A stretch of DNA of 62,762 nt, taken from an uncultured Eubacteriales bacterium (GTDB taxonomy: Bacteria > Bacillota > Clostridia > Christensenellales > CAG-917). Position numbers and translations under genes: made by a program. The notes beneath the pieces were generated by a model. The model had not been told where the DNA came from. It searched no databases and saw nothing but the letters and a program-made list of their open reading frames with translations. Below are positions 27,995-35,704 of this stretch, piece after piece. The stretch spans positions 1-62,762 of the forward strand of contig URAF01000014.1 in the NCBI GenBank assembly GCA_900545885.1, written 5' to 3'. The first letter of the stretch is position 1; each line of letters starts with the position of its first letter.

Positions 27995-29386
27995 TTACAC
28001 GGGCAGGAACAACTGCACTATTCCGTACACGAACAGAACCGCTATAAGGACGGGACACACAAATCTGATGTTTAAGCCCCACACTTTGCCGAATTTCATA
28101 GCGCCCTGACTCTGTTGAGCGTGAGCCGTGAGTTCTTCCATGGCGTTTTTGGGTTTCCACACGTAACCGACGTAAATGCAGGTGCAAATTCCGACCAACG
28201 GCAACAGGAAGGTGTTGGAGAACTTGTCGAATATGTCAAGCAAGTCCATTCCGCCTATTCTTCCGCCCTGCGACAGCGAAACCATAACGCCGAACAACGT
28301 CGCCGCGGACACGACGAGAATTGCCGCCCATCTGCGCTTGATGTTGAACTTTTCGGAAATTACTGCTACGTTGACTTCAATAAGCGCGATTGCCGAAGTT
28401 ATTGCCGCAAAAAGAACCAACAGGAAGAACACCACACCTACAATGCTTCCGAGAACGGGCGGCAAAGTATGGAAGACCGCGGGCAACGTTACAAAGACAA
28501 GACCTGCGCCTTGTGCGGGCGACTGACCCGCCGCAAAAACCGCGGGCAGAATGGCAAAGCCCGCTATCATTGCCACCAATGTATCCGACACGCATATAAG
28601 AACGGTGTTTTTGGTAAGGCTTATACTCTTGTTTGCGTAACTTCCGTATGTCGTGCCTATACCGAGACCGATAGACAGCGAATAAAACGCCTGTCCGAGC
28701 GCGGCAAGGAATATTCCGAGCACGCCGCCCGACGCGTCGACACGTCCGAAATCGGGGACGATAAAGAATTTCACGCCTTCGAGTGCTCCGTCCATCGTGA
28801 GCGAAACAATCATGACGAAAATCAACATTACGAACAACAACGGCATAAGCACCTTGTTGATGCGTTCTATGCCCTTCTTTACGCCGAGCAGAATGACGAC
28901 AAGGCAAACACCCATAAACGCCAACAGACAAAGTATGGGTTGCCACGAGTTGCCTATAAACGAGGAGAACACGCCCGCATAATCGCCGCTCGCCACAAAA
29001 CTGCCGCCGTCAAAATAACCTGCCGCATATCTTATAATCCAGCCGCCGATTACGCTGTAATAGGAAACTATGATAAAAGACGCTATACAACTGAACACAC
29101 CGACAACGCCCCAGCGTCTTTTTTTGACTCCGTACGCGTCGATTACGTTCTTTGCCGCGTGCCTTCCTATTGCAAACTCCGCAATCATCAGCGAAAATCC
29201 GATAAGCAGAACCATAACCACGTAGGCAAGCAGGAACAACGCTCCGCCCTGCTGTCCCGCAAGATAAGGGAAACGCCAGATGTTGCCGAGTCCCACAGCG
29301 GAACCGACAGCCGCCATCAGGAAACCGAATCTGCTCGACCAGTTCCGCGACGTATGTTGATTGTCAAGTATCATATTGTCTTTCAT
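27995..29386 (-). CDS. Neurotransmitter:sodium symporter (NSS) family transporter
   Basis: The 463-residue protein has about twelve membrane helices and the hallmark first helix MAAVGSAVGLGNIWRFPYL, containing sodium- and substrate-site residues of LeuT-type carriers. It should take up an amino acid or related compound with Na+. No strong ribosome site precedes the ATG at 29386, so the exact start is slightly uncertain, but the family N-terminus begins close to it. Confidence 0.92.
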   Translation of the reverse strand: MKDNMILDNQHTSRNWSSRFGFLMAAVGSAVGLGNIWRFPYLAGQQGGALFLLAYVVMVLLIGFSLMIAEFAIGRHAAKNVIDAYGVKKRRWGVVGVFSCIASFIIVSYYSVIGGWIIRYAAGYFDGGSFVASGDYAGVFSSFIGNSWQPILCLLAFMGVCLVVILLGVKKGIERINKVLMPLLFVMLIFVMIVSLTMDGALEGVKFFIVPDFGRVDASGGVLGIFLAALGQAFYSLSIGLGIGTTYGSYANKSISLTKNTVLICVSDTLVAMIAGFAILPAVFAAGQSPAQGAGLVFVTLPAVFHTLPPVLGSIVGVVFFLLVLFAAITSAIALIEVNVAVISEKFNIKRRWAAILVVSAATLFGVMVSLSQGGRIGGMDLLDIFDKFSNTFLLPLVGICTCIYVGYVWKPKNAMEELTAHAQQSQGAMKFGKVWGLNIRFVCPVLIAVLFVYGIVQLFLPV

Positions 29387-29626
29387 TTCAGTTGTATATT
29401 ATAAAACACATATCAAGGATTGACAAACGATATTTCGACCGTATAATACCGAAATTATCAAAAAACGCCTCATTTTTTGCTGTTTTTATGCAAAACGGCA
29501 AGATATTTTTGCGAATTCAGCTGCAAACTCCCGACAAACCTTGACGCGCACTTTGTTGACACTGTGCCTTGCAGTTGATATAATTATGCGGTAAGGTCAC
29601 CCGCCCGCAGACAGCAAACAACGCAC

Positions 29627-29715
29627 GGAGGCGTATCGAAGCGGTCATAACGAGGCGGTCTTGAAAACCGTTTGCCTGAAAGGGCACGGGGGTTCGAATC
29701 CCTCCGCCTCCGCCA
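29627..29715 (+). tRNA. tRNA-Ser (TGA), CCA encoded
   Basis: The acceptor strands GGAGGCG (29627-29633) and CGCCTCC pair over 7 bp. The anticodon loop CTTGAAA in the arm GCGGTCTTGAAAACCG gives TGA. A long variable arm and GGTTCGAATCC T arm follow, with CCA at 29713-29715. Its 3' end is repeated twice downstream. Confidence 0.95.
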
Positions 29716-29717
29716 CC

Positions 29718-29750
29718 GAAAAGCACCGAGTAAATCGGTGCTTTTCTTTT
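29718..29750 (+). terminator. Terminator after tRNA-Ser
   Basis: GAAAAGCACCGA (29718-29729) pairs with TCGGTGCTTTTC (29735-29746), followed by TTTT. A near-identical hairpin recurs at 29821-29852 behind a copy of the tRNA 3' end. Confidence 0.85.
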
Positions 29751-29772
29751 ATTTGCGGAGTGATTCTTACCT

Positions 29773-29816
29773 GCGCTATTCCGTCACTACGTTCCTTACG
29801 AACCCTCCGCCTCCGC
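29773..29816 (+). repeat. tRNA-Ser 3'-end echo, copy A of a 44-bp direct repeat
   Basis: This 44-bp unit is repeated exactly at 29937-29980. Its last part (CCCTCCGCCTCCGC) equals the tRNA-Ser acceptor end. In copy A it continues through CCACC into a second copy of the tRNA terminator (29821-29852); copy B lacks the terminator. Neither copy has a D arm or anticodon. These look like nested attachment-site remnants of tRNA-Ser-targeting elements. Confidence 0.8.
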
Positions 29817-29936
29817 CACCGAAAAGCACCGAATAAAATCGGTGCTTTTCTTATCTTTGCGGTGCGATTCTCACCTGTTGCTGACGCGGTTTTGTGACCT
29901 GCGTGACTTCCGCACGCAGAACAAATGTCCCAAAAC

Positions 29937-29980
29937 GCGCTATTCCGTCACTACGTTCCTTACGAACCCTCCGCCTCCGC
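29937..29980 (+). repeat. tRNA-Ser 3'-end echo, copy B of the 44-bp direct repeat
   Basis: Identical to 29773-29816 over 44 bases, 164 bases downstream. The 120 bases between the copies contain no gene. Confidence 0.8.
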
Positions 29981-30156
29981 ACAACTTATTGTTTGGCTGT
30001 TTTTATTTTGCGTAATACATTTTCAAACCTACGTGATTATATGTCAGTTGATATAAATTAGGTTTGGTGATAAAATTTCAACAGAGTGAGCCAACGGTGT
30101 TTCAAATCGACATTTCGGCATTTTGTTGTTGTTCAGTTTCTCTTCTGCGGCTGATA

Positions 30157-30170
30157 AACTGTAGTCAGTT
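30157..30170. promoter_or_regulatory. Possible TetR operator
   Basis: AACTG-TAGT-CAGTT, a short inverted repeat, sits just before the ribosome site (AAAGGAGGAACTG) of the operon that includes a TetR-like gene. Autoregulation is typical of the family; the site is inferred. Confidence 0.3.
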
Positions 30171-30188
30171 CAAAAGGAGGAACTGAAA

Positions 30189-30545
30189 ATGGACACTGAC
30201 AAAATTTATGCGGAAGCAATAGCAAACGAATATTCGGTAAAAAACACAAGCAAGGTTGTTGCACTGAAAAAACTCGACAGCAAGGTTAAACTTGCACCCA
30301 CCGTTTCGGCGTACACCATAGGCATCTTATCCACTCTCGTTCTGGGGCTCGGAATGTGCTTTTGCCTCGGTACTCTCGGAGGCGGCGGCACGGTACCCAT
30401 GGTTGTGGGAGTTATACTCGGCATTATAGGAATTGCAGGTATAGGCATCAACTACCCCGTATACAGAAAAATCCTCGAACGCAGAAAACAAAAGTATGCC
30501 GGCGACATCATTCGTCTTGCAAAAGAAATCACCGACGAGGAATAA
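30189..30545 (+). CDS. Small two-helix membrane protein of unknown function
   Basis: The 118-residue protein has a hydrophilic N-terminus, two hydrophobic segments (about residues 42-62 and 68-92, rich in Gly, Leu and Ile) and a basic C-terminal end. The family was not recognised. It is first in an apparent three-gene operon with a TetR-like regulator and another membrane protein, so it may be the regulator's target. A strong ribosome site, AAAGGAGGAACTG, precedes the ATG. Confidence 0.7.
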   Translation: MDTDKIYAEAIANEYSVKNTSKVVALKKLDSKVKLAPTVSAYTIGILSTLVLGLGMCFCLGTLGGGGTVPMVVGVILGIIGIAGIGINYPVYRKILERRKQKYAGDIIRLAKEITDEE

Positions 30546-30571
30546 TAAACCGTACATCGGAGGGCGGTATT

Positions 30572-31141
30572 ATGAACAAATCCGAAAGCAAATATTATAA
30601 TACTGCCCGTCTGATGGACGAGGCGTTGCGGTTGCTGCTCGAAAAGAAAGATTTCGAATATATCACGGTAAAGGAAATCTGCGAAAAGGCGGGAGTCAAC
30701 CGTTCGACCTTCTACCTGCATTACGAAACGACGACGGACTTGCTTCGGGAAAGCATCGAATATTTGAACAAAGAACTTCAGAACAAATACCGCGACAACA
30801 AAATAAATGTCGACGGCGGTTCTCTTGACGACCTGTTGCTTTTCAAACCCGAATACTCCGTACCCTATCTCGAATTTTTGAAAGAACACAAGACGGCGTT
30901 TATGGCGGCGATATCGAAACCGGAATTGTTCGGCGTAAACCAAACGTTCAACAAAATGTACGAAAGCATATTCAAACCTATACTGCAAAGATACTCCGTT
31001 CCCGACAAGGCGAAAAGGTATATGCTTGCGTTCTATATGAACGGAATACACGCCATAATCATCGAATGGATAAAACAAGGTTGCAAAGACGAAATCGCTT
31101 TCATTGCCGACCTCATAGTTAATTGCATCAACCACAACTGA
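30572..31141 (+). CDS. TetR/AcrR-like transcriptional regulator
   Basis: The 189-residue protein has an N-terminal TetR helix-turn-helix (FEYITVKEICEKAGVNRSTFYLHYETTTDLL, in part) and a helical C-terminal half ending MLAFYMNGIHAIIIEWIKQG, the pattern of TetR proteins with a TetR_C_33-like domain. The start at 30572 follows GGAGGGCGGTATT; longer in-frame starts lie inside the upstream gene. It probably represses this small operon. Confidence 0.88.
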   Translation: MNKSESKYYNTARLMDEALRLLLEKKDFEYITVKEICEKAGVNRSTFYLHYETTTDLLRESIEYLNKELQNKYRDNKINVDGGSLDDLLLFKPEYSVPYLEFLKEHKTAFMAAISKPELFGVNQTFNKMYESIFKPILQRYSVPDKAKRYMLAFYMNGIHAIIIEWIKQGCKDEIAFIADLIVNCINHN

Positions 31142-31142
31142 A

Positions 31143-31862
31143 ATGAACCCGATTAAAGAAATCATATCGCGCGTAGACACAGAACTCGACAAATACGGTT
31201 GGTACCGTTCTTATCGGAACGATTACGGATACCGCACTTTGTTCTTTGCGGTAATAGGTGCCGTCACAACTGCCCTGTTTGCAATTTACAACGGGGTTTT
31301 CGGCATTCTGAACGGGTCTTTATGGTATGGCGCATTCGCAGGATACCTGATTATACTTGCCTTTCAACGAATTCTTGTATTGATTTTACGATGGGCGGCA
31401 GTGAAAAAACGCGGCGACGACAATGAAGAACTTTTCAACGACAAACTGAAAATCTATCTTGCAAACGGAGCCGTATTCGTACCTTTGACGATAGCCCTTA
31501 CGGTTATAATTTCGGCTATTTTGTCATCCGATGACCACGGCGCGACAAACAACATAATCGCCATTATGACAGCCACGTACGCTTTTTTGAAAATCGCAAT
31601 GGCAATTAGCAACCTCGTAAAAGCAAAATCTTACCGCGACCCCATAATTCAGACAATTCGCAACATATCCTTTGTCGATGCGTTGACGTCAATAATAATG
31701 TTGGAAAACACTCTTGTCACGACTTTCGGCGAACTGACTTACACTTTCCGCATGTTGATTATAGTTTCGGGACTTATCGTATGTTCCGTTTCCGTCGGCA
31801 TCGGCTCTTTTATGATAATCAACGCTTGCAAACAGCTGAAAATCGGCTGTAAACAAATATAA
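31143..31862 (+). CDS. Multi-helix membrane protein of unknown function
   Basis: The 239-residue protein has about six hydrophobic segments (roughly residues 32-55, 58-85, 108-130, 137-157, 170-190, 205-228). The ATG starts two bases after the TetR stop without its own clear ribosome site, indicating coupling. No family was recognised. A transport or membrane-stress role under TetR control is only a guess. Confidence 0.7.
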   Translation: MNPIKEIISRVDTELDKYGWYRSYRNDYGYRTLFFAVIGAVTTALFAIYNGVFGILNGSLWYGAFAGYLIILAFQRILVLILRWAAVKKRGDDNEELFNDKLKIYLANGAVFVPLTIALTVIISAILSSDDHGATNNIIAIMTATYAFLKIAMAISNLVKAKSYRDPIIQTIRNISFVDALTSIIMLENTLVTTFGELTYTFRMLIIVSGLIVCSVSVGIGSFMIINACKQLKIGCKQI

Positions 31863-31867
31863 TGCAA

Positions 31868-31898
31868 CACACGCGAAAAGCGACTGCTTTCGCGTGTG
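31868..31898. terminator. Bidirectional terminator
   Basis: CACACGCGAAAAGC pairs with GCTTTCGCGTGTG (one bulge) around GACT. It separates the TetR operon from the minus-strand remnants at 31.9-32.5 kb. Confidence 0.7.
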
Positions 31899-31917
31899 CA
31901 ACACCGAAATCCGATTA

Positions 31918-32090
31918 TTAAATCTTGGAATTATACAATCCGACAATTATTTCCGAGCACTTGTCAATGCCCAGAGTTCCGCTGTTCAAGGTTATGTCGT
32001 AGTTCTGAGCGTGTCCCCATTTCATATCCGTATAAAATCTGTGATATGCCGCACGGCGTTTGTCTTTTTCTTTCAGTCTTTGTTCAACGG
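31918..32090 (-). pseudogene. C-terminal remnant of a cytidylate-kinase-like gene
   Basis: The last 55 or so codons encode EQRLKEKDKRRAAYHRFYTD and a continuation ending LGIDKCSEIIVGLYN. This is clearly homologous to the C-terminus of the intact kinase-like protein at 32663-33283 (RLKEKDKRRAAYYKFYTE). The N-terminal three quarters, including the P-loop, are missing. Upstream of about 32,090 the frame is unrelated and overlaps an acyltransferase remnant, so this is a deletion or recombination junction. Confidence 0.75.
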
Positions 32091-32504
32091 ACACAGCGCT
32101 ATATACGCCAGTACGAACCAATATTCCGACGGTGAAATGAGGCATTTGATAATACAATCCGTCCACGATTCAAAGTCGGAAACGCCCGCCGCTTGAGCAA
32201 TTAACGCGGATAGAATCCAGAAAACGTAAAGTTTGAAAAGCAATCTGAATATTTTGCCCAGTTTTAATTTTATTCCGAAATATCCTGATAAAAGGAAGAA
32301 GACGTTGACACCTATTATGAAAAAGCAATCGAGAAAAGATGTGCCGAGATACTGACTGGTGAGCGACGGGTCGATGTGCGTTTCAATCGCCGACAACCCT
32401 ATGTTGTTTATCGTAAGGTGATGCAAAACAATAAACAACATCGCAATGATACGCAACACGTCAAACAGCGCGTTGCGCTTTCTTTCCTTAGGGCAAACCA
32501 ACAA
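32090..32504 (-). pseudogene. N-terminal remnant of a membrane acyltransferase (acyltransferase_3)
   Basis: About 135 codons encode the N-terminus of an OatA/acyltransferase_3 protein: RNALFDVLRIIAMLFIVLHH at the start, then FFLLSGYFGIKL and SPSEYWFVLAYIAL. Intact relatives have about 350 residues and ten helices. The frame breaks right after AYIAL, where kinase-like sequence begins in another frame. The only possible start is a TTG without a good ribosome site. It is the upstream half of a chimeric, probably dead locus. Confidence 0.75.
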
Positions 32505-32662
32505 CTCGTTGATTGCAACCTAAGGAGACGTACTGTCAGCCGTCGTTTCGGTTGCTCGGCAATCACACTGTGCGCTCTCGGGCGTGCATACCACATCGCC
32601 CGCCGTGCATTCATTACGCGGCAGCTCGTTTTCTGTTAAGTTTCCATCTCCGATTTTCACGC

Positions 32663-33283
32663 TCATTGCCCGCTGTTTTCGTCCGCGGGAATGTTGCGAT
32701 ACAAATCGGCTATTATGTCAACGCACTTTTCTATGCCGATAACGCCGCTGTCCAAAACAATATGATAGTTGTTGATGTCACCCCATTCGGTTTCCGTATA
32801 AAACTTGTAATATGCCGCGCGCCGTTTGTCCTTTTCTTTGAGTCTTTTCAAGGGAGCATCCGACGTTTCGCCGTACAGATTCACAATCCTTTCCGCGCGT
32901 TTGTCCATATCGGCACGTACAAAAACTTTAAGGCAATCGGCAACGTCACGCAAGATATAGTCGGCACATCTTCCGACTATAACGCAAGGTCCCTGTTCCG
33001 CCAAATCGAGTATGATTTTTTTCTGAACAGCCCAGAGGTAATCCTGATTGGACATTCCGTGATAGGAATGCCCCGCCGCAAACACGCTGGAAAACCAACC
33101 GTCGTGAGCGGTATATTCACCTCTTTCGGCAACGTATTCCTTGCTCAGTCCGCTTTCTTCCGAGGCGCGCTCGATAAGTTCGCTGTCATAACACGGAATA
33201 CCGAGTTTTGCCGCGACTTCTTTTCCGATTGTACGTCCTCCGCTTCCAAACTGTCTGCCGATTGTGATAATTCTGTTTTTCAT
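32663..33283 (-). CDS. Cytidylate-kinase-like family protein
   Basis: The 206-residue P-loop protein starts IITIGRQFGSGGRTIGKEVA (P-loop GSGGRTIG) and has VIVGRCADYIL in the middle and the RLKEKDKRRAAYYKFYTE lid-like segment near residue 150. It belongs to the Clostridia 'cytidylate kinase-like' family, which differs from essential Cmk and whose substrate is unclear. GGGAGAAAATTCA precedes the ATG. A decayed paralogous C-terminus lies just downstream. Confidence 0.85.
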   Translation of the reverse strand: MKNRIITIGRQFGSGGRTIGKEVAAKLGIPCYDSELIERASEESGLSKEYVAERGEYTAHDGWFSSVFAAGHSYHGMSNQDYLWAVQKKIILDLAEQGPCVIVGRCADYILRDVADCLKVFVRADMDKRAERIVNLYGETSDAPLKRLKEKDKRRAAYYKFYTETEWGDINNYHIVLDSGVIGIEKCVDIIADLYRNIPADENSGQ

Positions 33284-33457
33284 TGAATTTTCTCCCTTAT
33301 TACGCTGATAACTGTCGGATTATAAGACATACCGATTACAATTTGCATAACCGATGTATCCAACATTGCTCTTTGAATTCTCTGCATTGCTCTACAATTA
33401 TATCACGTGCACGCCGCGATTAAAATATATCTCAAGGAAATTGCAACTTATGTATGA

Positions 33458-33481
33458 AAAAACTCCCTGATGGGAGTTTTT
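33458..33481 (-). terminator. Terminator of the SCIFF operon
   Basis: On the minus strand AAAAACTCCC and GGGAGTTTTT pair around ATCA, directly after the maturase stop codon, with T residues in the 3' arm. Confidence 0.8.
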
Positions 33482-33482
33482 G

Positions 33483-34847
33483 TCATTCTTCTATAAGCGC
33501 CGACGCATTTACCGCTATCGCGCATTGCATACGTTTTTTGAAAAGGTCGCAGCCGTACGAGTATATACCGTTTATGTCGCCCGTCGCGTGATAGGAATTC
33601 GCGGCACAACCGCCCGAGCAATACAACCTTGCCCAGCAATCGGCACATTCGGGTTTGGAATAGACATTGCAGCGCTTGAATTTGTCGCGCACGGCGGTAT
33701 TTGTTACGCCGTTAAATACATCACCCATGAGATAATCTTTATCTCCGACAAACTGATGACAAGGATATAGCTCACCCGTCGGGGTAACTGCCATATACTC
33801 CGTTCCGGAGCCGCAACCCGACAAACGTTTATAAATACACGGTCCGTGTTCAAGGTCAAGCATGTAATGATAGAACACGAAAGGTGTTCCTGCTCGTCTG
33901 CGCTCTATCATTTTCTCCGCGAGAAGTTCGTATTGCCTGTACACGATTTTCTTGTCCTCTTCCGTCAACGCATAAGGCGAATCGGGCGGACATACGACGG
34001 GTTCCATGCTCAGCCTGTCAAAACCAAGGTCCAGCATAACCTCTATATCCTTCATGAAATCGGGATTGTTATGCGTAAAAGTACCGCGTATGTAGTAATC
34101 TTTTTCACCGCGGGCTTTTGCGAACTTGACGAATTTCGGAACGATTATATCAAAACTGCCGACACCGCCTGCTGTCTTACGGAAGTGGTCATTGATTTCC
34201 TTTCGACCGTCCAGACTCATGACGACGTTGTCCATTTCGCTGTTGCTGAACTCTATGACGTCGTCGTCAACGAGCATACCATTTGTCGTCAGCGTAAATC
34301 TGAAACACTTATCGTGTTGTTGTTCAATGCTACGGGCATAAGCGACAAGGTCCTTGACTACCTGCCAGTTCATCAAAGGTTCGCCGCCGAAAAAGTCAAC
34401 TTCGAGATTGTGACGGTCACCCGAATTTTCGACGAGAAAATCAAGCGCGCGTTTGCCGACTTCGAACGACATGAGCGCACGCTCACCGTGATATTTGCCC
34501 TGCGATGCAAAGCAGTACTCACAATCAAGGTTGCAGGTGTGGGCAACGTGAAGACAAAGTGCCTTAACGACGGTCGACCTTTTTGCAAGCTTGTCGACAT
34601 CGGGACGGAACTTGTCTTCGGAAAACAGTTTGCCCTGCCTTTCAAGTTCTTTCAAATCGTCAACGCATTCTTTTATTTCTTCAAGACTTACGGAGTGTTT
34701 TGCCGCGACTTCTTTGAGATAGCCGTCATCACCCGCTTTTTCGTAATTGTCAATGAGTTCGAGCGCAACTTCGTCAACGACATGCACCGAGCCGCTGGCG
34801 CAATCAACGGCTATGTTATATCCACATTCAGTAAAAGTATGTACCAT
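33483..34847 (-). CDS. scfB: SCIFF radical SAM maturase (thioether-forming)
   Basis: The 454-residue protein has an N-terminal peptide-recognition region and the radical SAM site CNLDCEYCF (CX3CX2C). GGEPLMNW follows, then a C-terminal SPASM/Twitch cysteine-rich region (GCGSGTEYMAVTPTGELYPC, CADCWARLYCSGGC). It would install Cys-Thr thioether crosslinks in the adjacent SCIFF peptide. The start at 34847 gives the family N-terminus MVHTFTECGYNIAVD; a clear ribosome site is lacking, so coupling to the upstream peptide gene is possible. This locus is nearly universal in Clostridia. Confidence 0.93.
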   Translation of the reverse strand: MVHTFTECGYNIAVDCASGSVHVVDEVALELIDNYEKAGDDGYLKEVAAKHSVSLEEIKECVDDLKELERQGKLFSEDKFRPDVDKLAKRSTVVKALCLHVAHTCNLDCEYCFASQGKYHGERALMSFEVGKRALDFLVENSGDRHNLEVDFFGGEPLMNWQVVKDLVAYARSIEQQHDKCFRFTLTTNGMLVDDDVIEFSNSEMDNVVMSLDGRKEINDHFRKTAGGVGSFDIIVPKFVKFAKARGEKDYYIRGTFTHNNPDFMKDIEVMLDLGFDRLSMEPVVCPPDSPYALTEEDKKIVYRQYELLAEKMIERRRAGTPFVFYHYMLDLEHGPCIYKRLSGCGSGTEYMAVTPTGELYPCHQFVGDKDYLMGDVFNGVTNTAVRDKFKRCNVYSKPECADCWARLYCSGGCAANSYHATGDINGIYSYGCDLFKKRMQCAIAVNASALIEE

Positions 34848-34857
34848 AATAGACAAA

Positions 34858-34885
34858 GACCACCCGAGAGTTATCCCGAGCGGTC
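34858..34885 (-). terminator. Wobble-paired hairpin between the SCIFF peptide and its maturase
   Basis: On the minus strand GACCGCTCGGG and CTCGGGTGGTC pair over 11 positions when G-U pairs are allowed, followed by TTTGTCTATT. The complementary DNA strand would not fold as well, so the structure is meant for the minus-strand RNA. It may attenuate maturase expression relative to the peptide. Confidence 0.55.
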
Positions 34886-34906
34886 GCAAGTTGAATCAAA
34901 AACGGA

Positions 34907-35053
34907 TTACTTCGCCGCTTTTTCGCACTTTTGGTTTGCAACGCCGCAGGAAGTCTTGCATGCAGATTGGCAAGATGTTTGGCATTCGCCGCAGCCGCCG
35001 TTCTGTTTGCTCTTTTCGAGATTGCGGGTGTTCAGGGTAACGATTCTTTTCAT
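34907..35053 (-). CDS. scfA: SCIFF precursor peptide (six cysteines in forty-five residues)
   Basis: The 48-residue peptide starts MKRIVTLNTRNLEKSK and has six cysteines at positions 21, 24, 28, 32, 36 and 43. It has the typical GGCGECQTSCQSACKTSCG core. AAGGAGCGTCACT precedes the ATG. It is the substrate of the downstream radical SAM maturase. The biological role of mature SCIFF is unknown, although the pair is among the most conserved ribosomal natural-product loci of Clostridia. Confidence 0.95.
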   Translation of the reverse strand: MKRIVTLNTRNLEKSKQNGGCGECQTSCQSACKTSCGVANQKCEKAAK

Positions 35054-35085
35054 AGTGACGCTCCTTAACGTTTGTTATTATAGAT

Positions 35086-35114
35086 ATTATATTGTTTCAT
35101 TGCGCTTTTGTCAA
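35086..35114 (-). promoter_or_regulatory. Consensus promoter of the SCIFF locus
   Basis: On the minus strand TTGACA (35114-35109), a 17-base spacer and TATAAT (35091-35086) form a perfect vegetative consensus, 32 bases before the SCIFF start codon. Confidence 0.85.
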
Positions 35115-35704
35115 TAACTCCCACGCTCGCACGATAAATCTTTTCCGTCTATTCTTCCGTCTCCCGCAATCACACCACTCCACCCACCATCCGACAACGA
35201 TACTCATCTACAACAGAATTTACACAAACACTTACAGACAATTTTGTCAATCACAAAAACTTTAATTAAAAAAACTGAACCGTATATTATAGGTTTTTCT
35301 TTGGTAAAGTCGGCAATAGCAAAAAATCTAGGAATACCAAGAGCGTCTTTTGCAGTAAAAAAATCAATATACTTATGTGGCTCAGCAGGCAGAGCACTTC
35401 CTTACCAAGGTACAGCCCGAAACAAAAGGGGCATTGCCCGCCGCAAAATACCCCTTCCAAATCTCCAAAACACCACAATATATTGTGCTTTTTCTTCCCT
35501 CGAATTTATCTGGCTGTCAGCCCTTTTCCCGATTTGACAGCCAAATACAGCCAATACCGATTTTATGCCGTTTTTCCGCGCTTTTTCCCACCTTTCAAAC
35601 TGCCTGTTTCTGTCTGCATCTCAGGGTATTGTAAAAGTTACACAGTCGCAGTGAACGGCAATGCAAATTTTATGGAATTAATCTCCTGTCAATAATGATT
35701 TTTT
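35115..35704. other. Gap at the backbone/island boundary
   Basis: No gene with a ribosome site is seen on either strand in these 590 bases. They mark the change from backbone composition to the AT-rich island and contain a tRNA-like half (35371-35411). Confidence 0.5.
35371..35411 (+). other. tRNA-Thr-like 5' half (degenerate)
   Basis: TGTGGCTCAGCAGGCAGAGC matches the D-arm region of a tRNA, closest to tRNA-Thr, and CACTTCC matches its 5' anticodon stem. The loop then reads TTACCAA instead of TTGGTAA, the 3' anticodon stem is wrong, and no T arm or acceptor complement follows. It is therefore not a working tRNA but probably an integration scar at the edge of the acquired island. Confidence 0.5.

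Noticed and set aside
32376..33286. Plus-strand frames over the kinase-like gene and its upstream gap
   Set aside because: They are antisense to a clear P-loop gene and have no start signals.
35375..35695. Frames starting MWLSRQ or MAQQAEH near 35,375
   Set aside because: They are translations of tRNA-like DNA, a familiar false-gene artefact, followed by low-complexity sequence.
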